DNA of 64,000 nt, taken from JANNSX01 sp046348995. GTDB lineage: Bacteria > Pseudomonadota > Alphaproteobacteria > Rhizobiales > Hyphomicrobiaceae. Shown piece after piece: positions 7,805 to 16,242 of the stretch (the stretch's first letter is position 1; every line of letters begins with the position of its first letter). The stretch covers positions 386,188-450,187 of the forward strand of contig JAXMDB010000004.1 of NCBI GenBank assembly GCA_046348995.1, read 5' to 3'. The notes below the pieces were generated by a model. The model was not told where the DNA came from. It saw nothing but the letters and a program-made list of their open reading frames with translations, and made no database searches. The translations under genes were made by a program, and so were the position numbers.

Positions 7805-8508
7805 CGACGGCCATCGCTCTCGACCAGGTCCGCTTCCGCTACGAGGATATGGACATGCGCTTCGACCTCACCGTCGAGGCCGGCCGGTTTCTCTCCGTTA
7901 TCGGACCGAGCGGAGCTGGCAAGTCGACGCTGCTCAACCTGATCGCCGGTTTCGAGCACCCGCTCTCCGGCGGCATCCGCCTGATGGGGAAGGACTGTCG
8001 CGGCCTCGCGCCCTCCGAACGCCCGGTCACCATCGTCTTCCAGGAGCACAACCTGTTTCCGCATCTCGACGTCTGGAAGAACGTGGCGCTCGGCCGCGCG
8101 CCGAATCTGAAGCTCAACGCCTCTGACGAGACCGATGTCGCGGCGGCGCTCGCCCGCGTCGGCTTGAGCGGATTCGAGAGACGCAAGCCCAAGGAGCTCT
8201 CCGGCGGCGAGCGGCAGCGCGTGGCGCTCGCTCGCGCGCTCGTGCGCGAGAAGCCGATCCTCTTGCTCGACGAGCCGTTTGCCGCGCTCGGGCCGGCGCT
8301 CCGCCGCGACATGCTCGATCTCGTCGTCGAGATCTGGCGCGAGCGCAGGCTTACCGTCGTGCTCGTCAGCCACGATCCGGACGATGCGCGCTTGGCCGCG
8401 ACCGACGTCGCCTTCGTGACTGCCGGACGCGTCTTGCGGCACGGTCCGGCGAAGGAGGTGCTCGATGCCACCGATCTGCCGGAATTGACGCGCTATCTGG
8501 GGCCTTGA
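7801..8508 (+). CDS. thiQ: Thiamine ABC transporter, ATP-binding protein
   Basis: This 235-residue ABC ATPase has the usual ThiQ length. Walker A is GPSGAGKST (residues 35-43), the signature is LSGGERQRVALAR, Walker B is ILLLDEPFAALGP, and the switch histidine is in VSHDPDDA. It overlaps thiP by four bases (ATGA) and is the last gene of the riboswitch-controlled operon. It powers thiamine import by ATP hydrolysis. The roughly 210 bases after it, before the convergent LysR gene, show no further gene that I can support. Confidence 0.95.
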   Translation: MTTAIALDQVRFRYEDMDMRFDLTVEAGRFLSVIGPSGAGKSTLLNLIAGFEHPLSGGIRLMGKDCRGLAPSERPVTIVFQEHNLFPHLDVWKNVALGRAPNLKLNASDETDVAAALARVGLSGFERRKPKELSGGERQRVALARALVREKPILLLDEPFAALGPALRRDMLDLVVEIWRERRLTVVLVSHDPDDARLAATDVAFVTAGRVLRHGPAKEVLDATDLPELTRYLGP

Positions 8509-8718
8509 GATTAACCCTCGCGCCGGCTCCGCTGGCATACTAATTGCGGTGCATCCGGTTTGTATGGGGTCGGTGATGCGACAGGTGATCTGGCAGACGC
8601 TCGTTGCCTTTTGGCGAGACTGCTCGCTGTGGATCGGGCAGTCGTCCGCCCGGCAAGAGCAACGGCAGCTCGAGCGGTCCATTCGCGAGCACGGTGTGCT
8701 GTGGCTCACCGAACGTCG

Positions 8719-9615
8719 CTACGCCGTGCCGGTTCCGATCCAGCGCCGCCGCACCGCAACACGCTGAGCCGTCTCCAGAAACCGCGCCACCAAGCCTGCC
8801 GATTGGCGATCGCGGCGGGTGACGACGTGCTCGGCGACCGTCAGATCTGCGCCGCGAATCGCGAGCCGATGCAGACGGGCATCGGTGCCGGCCTCGCTCG
8901 CGAACACGACGCCAACACCGAAGCCGGCCGCCACGGCCTCCATGACGCCTTCGCGCGTCTCGACGTCGAGCACCTGACCCGGCGCGATGTTTCCCTCCCG
9001 TAGCCTTGCCTCCAGCACCTCGCGCGTCATCGAGCCCTGCTCCCGGCTCACGAGATCGCGGCCGGCGAGCTCGGCGAGCGCAATCTGCTTGCGGCTCGCC
9101 CAACGGTCGCTGCGAGCGACGAGCAACACCAGACGATCCTCGCGGAGCTTTGCCGCCGTGAGGCGCGCGTCCGCTGGATGGCGCGCCGAGATGCCGACGT
9201 CGGCTGCGCCATCCAGCACCTCGCCGAGCACGTCGCTCGAGTTCGAGACGGCGAGGGAGAATCGGAAGGCCGGCTGCTGGCGTTTCATCTCGGCAAGGAT
9301 CGGAATGACGTGCAGCGCGCTGTCGGCAGAGACGCGCAGCCGGCCGCGACCTGGCGAGGAATTGCGCGCGAGCACCTCGTCCACCTGCTCGATCGTCTCC
9401 TGCAAGCGGCTCGTCACAGCAAACAGGCGCGTGCCGCCCTCGGTCAGCGCGATCTGCCGGCCGCGACGCTCGATGAGCATCATGCCGGCCGCTTCCTCCA
9501 GCGCCTTCACCTGCGCCGACAGCGTCGGCTGGCTGACACCCGCGAGCCGGGCGGCGGCGACGAAGCTGCCCGCCGCGGCGACCCGGTGGAACGCCAGAAC
9601 ATGGGTCAGATTCAT
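8719..9615 (-). CDS. LysR-family regulator, probable regulator of phnWX
   Basis: The 298-residue protein has a typical N-terminal LysR winged helix: MNLTHVLAFHRVAAAGSFVA followed by ARLAGVSQPTLSAQVKALEE. A periplasmic-binding-like effector domain follows (about residues 90-290). It is divergently transcribed from phnW with a 103-base gap containing an AT-rich inverted repeat, the classic LysR layout. Known 2-aminoethylphosphonate loci are often controlled by LysR proteins. The link to phnWX is therefore an inference from position; the effector would plausibly be 2-aminoethylphosphonate or phosphonoacetaldehyde. Confidence 0.9.
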   Translation of the reverse strand: MNLTHVLAFHRVAAAGSFVAAARLAGVSQPTLSAQVKALEEAAGMMLIERRGRQIALTEGGTRLFAVTSRLQETIEQVDEVLARNSSPGRGRLRVSADSALHVIPILAEMKRQQPAFRFSLAVSNSSDVLGEVLDGAADVGISARHPADARLTAAKLREDRLVLLVARSDRWASRKQIALAELAGRDLVSREQGSMTREVLEARLREGNIAPGQVLDVETREGVMEAVAAGFGVGVVFASEAGTDARLHRLAIRGADLTVAEHVVTRRDRQSAGLVARFLETAQRVAVRRRWIGTGTA

Positions 9616-9646
9616 GTGCGCTATCCATAGACTGTATCTATCTGAC

Positions 9647-9672
9647 TATCGATATCATATATTTGATCAATA
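9647..9672. promoter_or_regulatory. Candidate LysR operator between lysR-type gene and phnW
   Basis: TATCGAT (9647-9653) and ATCAATA (9666-9672) form an inverted repeat with one mismatch and a 12-base AT-rich spacer. It lies 47 bases upstream of phnW in an otherwise high-GC region. Position and symmetry fit a LysR recognition and activation site. It could alternatively be part of overlapping promoters. Confidence 0.4.
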
Positions 9673-9718
9673 CGTCATCTCCCGCTACATCACGCTCAAG
9701 TCAACGAAGGAGGCACTG

Positions 9719-10858
9719 ATGGCGACGCGCGGACAGTCCGAGACGGGCGACCCGATCCTGCTGACACCGGGGCCGCTGACGACGGCGCGTGCGACCAAAC
9801 AGGCGATGGTGCACGACTGGGGCTCGCGCGACGCGGCGTTCCTCAAGATCAACAAGACGGTGATGGACCGGCTGCCGGAGATCATCGGCGCCAAGGGCCG
9901 CTTCGTGACGGTCCCCGTCCAGGGCTCAGGCACCTTCGCGGTCGAAGCCATGCTCACGACCTTCGTGCCGGCCAGCGGCAAAGTGCTGGTGCTCGTCAAC
10001 GGCGCCTACGGCCAGCGCGCCCGGCGCATCCTCGAGATCGCACGGCGCCAGGTCGTGGTGCACGAGACGCCGGAGGACACGCCGCCGGACTTGGCCGCGA
10101 TCGACACGCTGCTCGCGGCCGACACCTCGATCACGCACATCTTCGCCGTGCACTGCGAGACGACGAGCGGCATCCTCAACCCGGTCGCCGAGATCGGCAC
10201 GCTCGCGAGGAAACACGGCCGCCGCTTCCTGCTCGACTCGATGTCGGCCTTCGGCGCCATGCCGCTCGACCAGGGGCAAGCCGGGTTCGATGCGGTTGCC
10301 GCCTCCTCGAACAAATGCATCGAGGGCGTGCCGGGGCTCGGCTTCGTGCTGTGCGATCCGGCCGTGCTCGCCGCGGCCAAGGGCAACGCGACGACGCTCG
10401 TGCTCGATTTGCACGACCAGTGGCAGAATTTCGAGAAGACCGGGCAGTATCGCTTCACGCCGCCGATCCACGTCATCGTCGCTTTCCATACGGCGCTCGA
10501 GGCGTTCTTCACCGAAGGCGGGCAGCCCGGGCGCGGCGGACGCTATGCCGAGAACGGCCGCGTGCTGTCGGAGGGCATGGCGAAGCTCGGCTTCAAGCCG
10601 CTGCTGCCGGCAAAGCTCCAGGCGCCGATCATCTACACGTTCCACATGCCCAAGGACCCGCGCTTCGTCTTCCAGCGGTTCTACGACGCGCTGAAAGATC
10701 GCGGCTACGTCATCTATCCGGGCAAGCTGACCGTCGCCGACTCGTTCCGCATCGGCTGCATCGGCGCGATCGACACCTCCATCATGCGCGCCTTCCTCGA
10801 CGTCGTCGCGGACGTGCTTGCGGAGATGGGCGTCGCCGATCTCAAATCCGCCGCCTGA
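9719..10858 (+). CDS. phnW: 2-aminoethylphosphonate:pyruvate aminotransferase
   Basis: The 379-residue class V aminotransferase converts 2-aminoethylphosphonate and pyruvate to phosphonoacetaldehyde and alanine. The N-terminal LLTPGPLTT is characteristic of PhnW. The PLP-site aspartate is in LLDSMSAFG (D173), and the Schiff-base lysine is K199 in ASSNKCIEG. The ATG at 9719 follows AAGGAGG by five bases. Its product is the substrate of the next gene, phnX, 24 bases downstream. Length is as expected and nothing is missing. Confidence 0.96.
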   Translation: MATRGQSETGDPILLTPGPLTTARATKQAMVHDWGSRDAAFLKINKTVMDRLPEIIGAKGRFVTVPVQGSGTFAVEAMLTTFVPASGKVLVLVNGAYGQRARRILEIARRQVVVHETPEDTPPDLAAIDTLLAADTSITHIFAVHCETTSGILNPVAEIGTLARKHGRRFLLDSMSAFGAMPLDQGQAGFDAVAASSNKCIEGVPGLGFVLCDPAVLAAAKGNATTLVLDLHDQWQNFEKTGQYRFTPPIHVIVAFHTALEAFFTEGGQPGRGGRYAENGRVLSEGMAKLGFKPLLPAKLQAPIIYTFHMPKDPRFVFQRFYDALKDRGYVIYPGKLTVADSFRIGCIGAIDTSIMRAFLDVVADVLAEMGVADLKSAA

Positions 10859-10882
10859 TCTTTCTCACACCAGGAACCCATC

Positions 10883-11698
10883 ATGCATCTGAAAGCGGTC
10901 GTCTTCGACTGGGCCGGCACCGTCATCGACTTCGGCTCGCGCGCGCCGATGGGCGTGTTCGTCGAGGCGTTCAAATCCTTCGGCGTCGAGATCAGCGTCG
11001 CGGAAGCGCGCGGTCCCATGGGCAAGCCCAAGCGCGACCACATCTCCGAGCTGATGCATCTGCCCCGCATCGCCAAAGCCTGGCAGAAGGCGCACGGCAA
11101 GAAGCCGGGCGAGGCCGAGATCGATCGGGTCTACGAGGTGTTCGTGCCGATGAACGTGAAGGTCGCGGCGAAATTCGCAGGCCTCATTCCAGGCGTCGCC
11201 GATACGGTTGCGGCGTTGCGCGCCAAGGGCCTGAAGATCGGCTCGACCACCGGCTACACCCGCGACATCATGAAACCGATCCTGCCGATTGCGGCCAAGC
11301 AGGGCTACAAGCCGGACAACCTCGTCTGCGCGGGCGACCTCGCCGCCGGCCGGCCGTCGCCGCTGATGATGTATCGCACATTCGCCGATCTCGGCGTCTA
11401 TCCGCCCCAGGCCGTCGTCAAGGTCGACGACACGACACCGGGGATCGACGAGGGCAACGCCGCCGGCACCTGGACGGTCGGCGTCGCCGCCACCGGCAAC
11501 GAGGTCGGGCTGTCGCTGGAAGAGTGGACCGCGCTGTCGCCCAAGGAGCGCGAGGCGAAGGCCAAGCCCGCGCGCGCCAAGCTCAAGGCCGCCGGCGCCC
11601 ACTACGTCATCGACACGGTGGCCGACTTGATGCCGGTGATCGCGGCGATCGAGGAAAAGCTCGCAGCCGGGAAGCTGCCGCCGAAGCGGAAGGCCTGA
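10883..11698 (+). CDS. phnX: Phosphonoacetaldehyde hydrolase (phosphonatase)
   Basis: This 271-residue HAD-superfamily enzyme hydrolyses phosphonoacetaldehyde to acetaldehyde and phosphate. The nucleophile loop is VVFDWAGTVID (D9), and the Schiff-base lysine aligns to K50 in PMGKPKRDHI. GSTTGYTRDIM supplies the HAD threonine/serine, and KVDDTTPGIDEG the acidic motif. The C-terminal stretch rich in Lys and Ala (about residues 225-271) is a little unusual but in frame. With phnW it forms a complete two-step route that frees phosphate and acetaldehyde from 2-aminoethylphosphonate. Confidence 0.96.
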   Translation: MHLKAVVFDWAGTVIDFGSRAPMGVFVEAFKSFGVEISVAEARGPMGKPKRDHISELMHLPRIAKAWQKAHGKKPGEAEIDRVYEVFVPMNVKVAAKFAGLIPGVADTVAALRAKGLKIGSTTGYTRDIMKPILPIAAKQGYKPDNLVCAGDLAAGRPSPLMMYRTFADLGVYPPQAVVKVDDTTPGIDEGNAAGTWTVGVAATGNEVGLSLEEWTALSPKEREAKAKPARAKLKAAGAHYVIDTVADLMPVIAAIEEKLAAGKLPPKRKA

Positions 11699-11770
11699 TC
11701 GTGTGAGGCGGGCCGCTCGCGGCCGCCTCGACACTCATCATCGTGGTGCCCGTGGATTGGCGCCCGAGGC

Positions 11771-12946
11771 CTATCCCTTGGGCCCGGAGTGCTCCACCGC
11801 GATCTTGGCGAGCTTGCCCCAATCCGCGTCGATGCCGAGCCCGGGTGCATCCGGCACCACCGCCATCGGGCCGTCGAACGTCAGGCCGCCGATCAGCGCC
11901 CCGGGATCGGCGAGCTTGTAGAAGGTGATGTGGCCGTCGCAGTCGACCGGATAGGGATCGGCGGCGGTCGCGGCGAGATGCACATGCGCCGTATCGCCGA
12001 CGAGCGTATAGGGCGCCGTATCGATGCTGACGCCCAATCCGGCCGCCTCGCAGATCGCCATCACCTGCCGGGCCATCGTCAGCCCGCCGACCCGGCAGGC
12101 TTTGACGACGACGCGATCGCAGGCGCCCGAGCGCACAGCCTGCATGGCCGCCTCCGGCGAGTGGATCGATTCATCGAGTATGACCGGCACGCGCGTCGTC
12201 ATGCGCACCTCGCGATGCCCCTCGATGTTGGCGTAGTGCAGCGGCTGCTCGAGCGCCAGGTTGTCGTGACGGTCGAAGCGCGAGATCTTGGCGGTGGCGA
12301 GCTTGGGGTTGCGCCAGCCCTGGTTGGCATCGGCGTCGATCATGACGTCGCGCGGCACGGTTGCGAGCGCCGCCTCGAGGAACGACAGCTCCTCCTCCAG
12401 CGCCGGATAGCTCAATCCCTTCTGCAGGACCACGTCGCCGACTTTGATCTTGAGGCCGCGGAAGCCCTTCGTGACGAAGCTCCGGCAGGCGTCGGCCATC
12501 GACTCCGGCGTCTTGTGATAGAGGTTCGTCAGCTGCTCGAGTCGCATGCGCCGCGCACCGCCGAGCAGGGCCGCAACCGTCAGCCCCCGATGCTTGCCCA
12601 TGGCATCGAGCAGCGCCATCTCGACGCCGGCGCGCGCCGACCGACCGCCCGGCATGCCCCCCGAATAGGTCATGCCCATCTTGTGCTGGCAGAGCGCGAT
12701 GTTCTCGGCGTCTGCACCTTTCAGCGCCGCGCCGTAGAGCTCGAGGCAAGAGCGGATCTGATCCGGCGTCTCGCCGTAGTACCAGACCTGACTCGTCGCC
12801 TCGCCGATGCCGGTGATGCCTTTGTCGGTCGCGACGCGGACGATGAAGCACGGCGGCGTCGTGGGCCACACCGACGTATCGTCCGACCAGCTCTCCTTGA
12901 CGACCTTGGGCTCCAAGCGAAACCAGTCGATCTTCTCGATGCGCAT
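11771..12946 (-). CDS. Mandelate racemase/muconate lactonizing enzyme family protein
   Basis: This 391-residue enolase-superfamily protein has a full barrel active site. The Lys pair is in GLKIKVGD (K166, K168), and the metal ligands are near D204/D206 (VMIDADANQG), E233 (ALEQPL) and D258 (VILDES). The second acid-base lysine is K282 (VVVKACRVGG), so a two-base racemase or syn/anti lyase is possible. The ATG at 12946 is supported by GGAG about eight bases upstream. It converges with phnX and is divergent from a HAD gene. The family dehydrates or racemises sugar acids, dipeptides or amino-acid derivatives; the substrate cannot be named here. Confidence 0.88.
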   Translation of the reverse strand: MRIEKIDWFRLEPKVVKESWSDDTSVWPTTPPCFIVRVATDKGITGIGEATSQVWYYGETPDQIRSCLELYGAALKGADAENIALCQHKMGMTYSGGMPGGRSARAGVEMALLDAMGKHRGLTVAALLGGARRMRLEQLTNLYHKTPESMADACRSFVTKGFRGLKIKVGDVVLQKGLSYPALEEELSFLEAALATVPRDVMIDADANQGWRNPKLATAKISRFDRHDNLALEQPLHYANIEGHREVRMTTRVPVILDESIHSPEAAMQAVRSGACDRVVVKACRVGGLTMARQVMAICEAAGLGVSIDTAPYTLVGDTAHVHLAATAADPYPVDCDGHITFYKLADPGALIGGLTFDGPMAVVPDAPGLGIDADWGKLAKIAVEHSGPKG

Positions 12947-13116
12947 GCGATTGGGCTCCGGGCGGGCGTTGCTGGCATCGAGCCTAGCCGGTCTCCGCCC
13001 CATTGTGTCAGCCTATCCTGCACTTGCCGGCTGCCCAAATTGCATGGCGACATTGCAGCGGCGGGCCAGAGCCGCTATCGGTGCGGCCAGCAACAGCAAG
13101 GCTTCCCGAGGACACG

Positions 13117-13836
13117 ATGCGGCTCACCGACTTCTCGACACTCACCTTCGATTGCTACGGCACGCTCATCGATTGGGAGAGCGGCATCTGGAACGCGCTG
13201 GCGCCGCTCGCCCGCAAGGCCAAGCTCGGCCGCGAGGCGGCGCTCGAAGCCTTCAGCGGCGTCGAGACCGATCAAGAGCGCGCGACGCCATCCCTCAAGT
13301 ATTCCTCGCTCTTGAAGACGGTGCACGCCGAGCTCGCGCGCACCTGGGGCCTCGACGGCAAGGCGGCCGAGCACGAGACCTTCGGAGAGTCGGTGCCGGA
13401 CTGGCCGGCCTTCGCCGACAGCGCCGCCGCGCTCAAATATCTCAAGAAGCACTACAAGCTCGTCATCCTCTCGAACGTCGATCGCAAGAGCTTCGCCGCC
13501 TCCAACAAGAAGCTCGGCGTGACTTTCGATGCGATCTACACGGCCGAGGATATCGGCTCCTACAAGCCCGACCCGCGCAACTTCGACTATCTGCTGAAGC
13601 ATCTGAAGCGCGATCTCGGCGTGTCGAAGGACGAGATCCTGCACACCGCGCAGAGCCTGCACCACGACCATGTGCCGGCGACGAAGGCCGGCCTCTCGCG
13701 CGCTTGGATCGACCGGCGGTGGGGCAAGGACGGCAGCGGCGCCACCAAAGCCGTCGCCCGTCCGCCCAAGGTGCACTTCCACTTCAAGAGCATGGCCGAC
13801 ATGGTCGAGGCGCATCGGGCGGAGATGGGGGGTTAA
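13117..13836 (+). CDS. HAD-superfamily hydrolase, haloacid-dehalogenase type II-like
   Basis: The 239-residue protein carries HAD motif I as LTFDCYGTLIDW (D11 nucleophile), motif II as VILSNVD and motif III at YKPDPRNF. The cap resembles haloacid dehalogenase type II proteins. The motif IV region (HTAQSLHHDHVPATKAGLSR) looks more like general HAD-IA phosphatases, so dehalogenation is not assured. The ATG at 13117 is the first start before motif I; the same frame is open to 13003 but without family homology. The 170 bases between this gene and the enolase-superfamily gene are divergent promoter space. Confidence 0.85.
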   Translation: MRLTDFSTLTFDCYGTLIDWESGIWNALAPLARKAKLGREAALEAFSGVETDQERATPSLKYSSLLKTVHAELARTWGLDGKAAEHETFGESVPDWPAFADSAAALKYLKKHYKLVILSNVDRKSFAASNKKLGVTFDAIYTAEDIGSYKPDPRNFDYLLKHLKRDLGVSKDEILHTAQSLHHDHVPATKAGLSRAWIDRRWGKDGSGATKAVARPPKVHFHFKSMADMVEAHRAEMGG

Positions 13837-13881
13837 GTCCCTGCCATGGTAGGAGCGACCTGTTGGTCGCTTTACTGAAAT

Positions 13882-14025
13882 GTCATCCCGGGCCTTGTGC
13901 CCGGGACCCATTTCATCGGCAGTCGCCGACGATCCGAAAACGGATCAGATGTCGCTTAGCACGGAACACGCGATCGACCTCTTCAACGCGTGGAGCTTTG
14001 AGCTCCATGGGTCCCGGGCACAAGG
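13882..14025. repeat. Inverted pair of palindromic intergenic repeats interrupted by the IS
   Basis: The unit at 13882-13911 (GTCATCCCGGGCCTTGTGCC and onward to GGGACCCAT) recurs inverted at 14007-14025 and, after the insertion sequence, at 15304-15314 (CCCGGGATGAC). Removing the IS and one duplicated target restores a full inverted copy. Each unit is itself nearly palindromic around CCCGGG. The roughly 95 bases between the two copies have no coding signal. Such units are common intergenic palindromes in alphaproteobacteria. Confidence 0.75.
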
Positions 14026-15296
14026 CCACGGCTGTCCGGTTCAGCATAGGTCGAGCTCCTGCTGGCGGATGTCACTGATCCGTCGAGGGGGTGGCTGGTC
14101 GAGATCTTGGAGGGGCCTCAAGTGCATGAGGTTAGCCCTTACGAGCCTGACGAAGCTGAGGAGGCTCGAGGTGGCACGTGACGCCTCGGCTGCAAGGCGT
14201 AGCATCACGAACACGATCAAAGCGACCGCGATCTGAGCACGAATGGCGTTCTCGGACGTTCCGAGGAAGTGCTTGATCTTGAGATGCTGCTTGACCCAGC
14301 GGAAGAATAGCTCGACCTGCCAGCGCGCTTTGTAGAGCGCCGCAATGCTCTCGGCCGTCGCGTCGAGATCGTTGGTCAGCAGGCGCAAGGTCCGCCCCTT
14401 GTCGATCGTGACGGTAATCTCGCGCAGGCTGACGTCGGCGAGTGGGTTGCGCCGGTTGCCTTTCAATCGCTGGTCGATGGTAACGATCTGGTCGGACGTA
14501 ATCGGAGCATCGGCTGGAACGCAACGCTTCTCGACGACGCGCGGACGCGTATTGGTCTTGAGCCGCGTGACGATCCGGCAGCCTGCCTCGTCGAGCCGAG
14601 ACCACCAGGAAAAGTCATAATATCCAAGGTCGAAGACGTATGTTGCACCAGGCTCTACCGGCAGTGTGTGAGCCATGACGATGTCGTTGATGCGTGCGGG
14701 CGTGATCGCGATGTTGGCTGGTATCGCGCAGCCGGCGTCGAAGTCGACATGGACTTTCACGAGCGCGCCGTGCGCCTCGTAGTCGGCCCAGGCGAGAGAC
14801 ACGTCGGTCAGGCGGATGCTGGTCGCATCGACGAGATGGACGGCCTCGCGCATGTGGCGCCTGAGGCCTCGCCCCGCAGACATGGTCATCACCGCGAAGA
14901 GGTCGGCGAACACCTTCGCCGGCCGCTTGGCGTTGGCATCGGCAAGCGTGGACCGCGCCGGCTGCGTCACGCCGAGATGATAGAGCCTCGGCGCATGGCT
15001 GCCCAACCCCTGCTCGATCTCGCGCAGGCTCTGAGCCCCTGAAAGCTGACCGTACATCAGCGCGACGAGCTGGCTTTTGGTCGTCAAACGGCGCACGCGC
15101 CGATCAGCTCCGTGATACGCGACGATCTCGCCGAACCGATCCCAAGGCACGACCTGCAACAGTTGACGAAACAGGCTATTGTGATGCCGCATGGCGTTGA
15201 TCCCAATCCGTGTTCGATGAAGCCGGGAAGCTCTCGAATCACAGTTGAATCAGCGTCATGCGCACAGTCCACAAAAACTGAACCGGACAGCCGTGG
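14026..15296 (-). mobile_element. IS4-family insertion sequence
   Basis: A complete element of about 1271 bases. Perfect terminal inverted repeats of 19 bases lie at 14026-14044 and 15278-15296 (outer bases CCACGGCTGTCC). It encodes a single intact transposase. CACAAGG directly flanks both sides (14019-14025 and 15297-15303). Because the target is palindromic, the ends can be read as a 7-, 9- or 11-base target duplication with slightly shorter inverted repeats; 11 bases would suit the IS4 family. The intact ORF and perfect ends suggest a recent insertion. Confidence 0.92.
14041..15192 (-). CDS. IS4-family DDE transposase
   Basis: This 383-residue transposase starts MRHHNSLFRQLLQVV and contains an N-terminal DUF4372-like region and an IS4 DDE catalytic core. 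The first Asp is in VDATSIRLTD. The second acidic region lies at FDLGYYDFSW. The IS4 signature Y-(2)-R-(3)-E-(6)-K is exact in YKARWQVELFFRWVK. The stop codon lies within the left inverted repeat, so the gene fills the element almost fully. No frameshift or stop is present, so it should be functional. Confidence 0.93.
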   Translation of the reverse strand: MRHHNSLFRQLLQVVPWDRFGEIVAYHGADRRVRRLTTKSQLVALMYGQLSGAQSLREIEQGLGSHAPRLYHLGVTQPARSTLADANAKRPAKVFADLFAVMTMSAGRGLRRHMREAVHLVDATSIRLTDVSLAWADYEAHGALVKVHVDFDAGCAIPANIAITPARINDIVMAHTLPVEPGATYVFDLGYYDFSWWSRLDEAGCRIVTRLKTNTRPRVVEKRCVPADAPITSDQIVTIDQRLKGNRRNPLADVSLREITVTIDKGRTLRLLTNDLDATAESIAALYKARWQVELFFRWVKQHLKIKHFLGTSENAIRAQIAVALIVFVMLRLAAEASRATSSLLSFVRLVRANLMHLRPLQDLDQPPPRRISDIRQQELDLC

Positions 15297-15346
15297 CACA
15301 AGGCCCGGGATGACCTTCTCGCGGTGCGGACAGCCTTGCAGCGTCC

Positions 15347-16060
15347 CTACTGGCACACCTGCAACGCACCGCCGAGCGCGGCGTCGGAGCACAGGATGCC
15401 GCCCCAGTGGTAGCCGGTCTTGCCCTTCCAGCGGATCTTGAACCAGGTGTAGCCGTTCATGGCGACGCCCGTGTCCTCAACGATCTCGATACGGTCGCCT
15501 TCCTTCAGGCTCGCGACCTTTCGCGATCCCATATCCGGCCCCCCACGCACGACACCGCCGAGCGAGCGGCCATACATCGGCAGGCTCGCGCCACCACCTC
15601 CGGAGGCCGGTACGCAGTTGTCGGTCTCGGGCACGGGAACGGTGCCTGCCGGGCATGAGGTTTGCTGACCGCCCTCCTCGCCGGCGTTGGAGCCTTCATC
15701 GAAAAGCGACACCACCGAGCCGCCCGCGACGGGCATGACGATCTCGAGGCAGTCGCCCGGCCCGGTCACCACCATCCAGGGATGCGTCACGAAGGTTTGC
15801 AGCGTCACGCTCTCGCCGACCTGCAGGTTCGCATAGTCCTTGGGCTGCCCGTCGAAGCCGAGCCACATGATGCCGCGCATGGTCGAGGCGCCGTTTACGA
15901 AAGTGATCGTCGTCGCCGTGTCCGAATTCTTCGACTTGAGCTTGAAGAGTTGCTTGCAGGAGGCGTCGGCGGCGTGGGCGAAGGATGCCGCCAACGCCAA
16001 GGCGAAGAAGGCGAGCATCGCCGTAATCGCCGTGCACCTGAATTTGGCTCGCTGATACAT
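15347..16060 (-). CDS. Secreted protein with VHL-beta-like domain and C-terminal SH3-like domain
   Basis: The 237-residue precursor has a signal peptide (residues 1-30, ending ASFAHA). Residues about 48-112 read TITFVNGAST, IMWLGFDGQPKDYANLQVGE, then TLQTFVTHPWMVV and CLEIVMP. This resembles the von Hippel-Lindau beta domain, whose marks include the W-x-x-x-G-x-x-x-x-Y run and the H-P-W strand. A Gly/Ser linker follows. The C-terminal segment (about 170-237) resembles a bacterial SH3 domain, with VASLKEGDRIEIV and TWFKIRWKGKTGYHWG. Cysteines at both ends may form disulfides. The role is unknown, perhaps ligand or cell-wall binding in the periplasm. The ATG at 16060 is chosen for the signal peptide; its RBS is weak. 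Confidence 0.7.
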   Translation of the reverse strand: MYQRAKFRCTAITAMLAFFALALAASFAHAADASCKQLFKLKSKNSDTATTITFVNGASTMRGIMWLGFDGQPKDYANLQVGESVTLQTFVTHPWMVVTGPGDCLEIVMPVAGGSVVSLFDEGSNAGEEGGQQTSCPAGTVPVPETDNCVPASGGGGASLPMYGRSLGGVVRGGPDMGSRKVASLKEGDRIEIVEDTGVAMNGYTWFKIRWKGKTGYHWGGILCSDAALGGALQVCQ

Positions 16061-16242
16061 GATGTTACGTACCCGATGTATTGTGGTTCGGCGTCTCGGC
16101 CACACTTGCACGGACTTGTTCAGTAAACCAGCATTTCGTGGAGCACGGCGACCGGCGATGCGATAGTCATTGGAGTCCAGAGGCCCAGAGCATACGCGTG
16201 GGACCGCGTTGCGCGTGGACCGAAACACCAAGAGGGAGTCTC

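Noticed and set aside
8549..8767. Possible small protein after thiQ
   Set aside because: It overlaps the 3' end of the LysR gene, has no RBS and no family features, and its codon use is not host-like.
12947..13116. A tRNA or small RNA gene in the divergent gap between the enolase-superfamily and HAD genes
   Set aside because: No cloverleaf or conserved B-box (GGTTCGAATCC) was seen. The gap is best taken as promoter space. The same holds for the other gaps I read.
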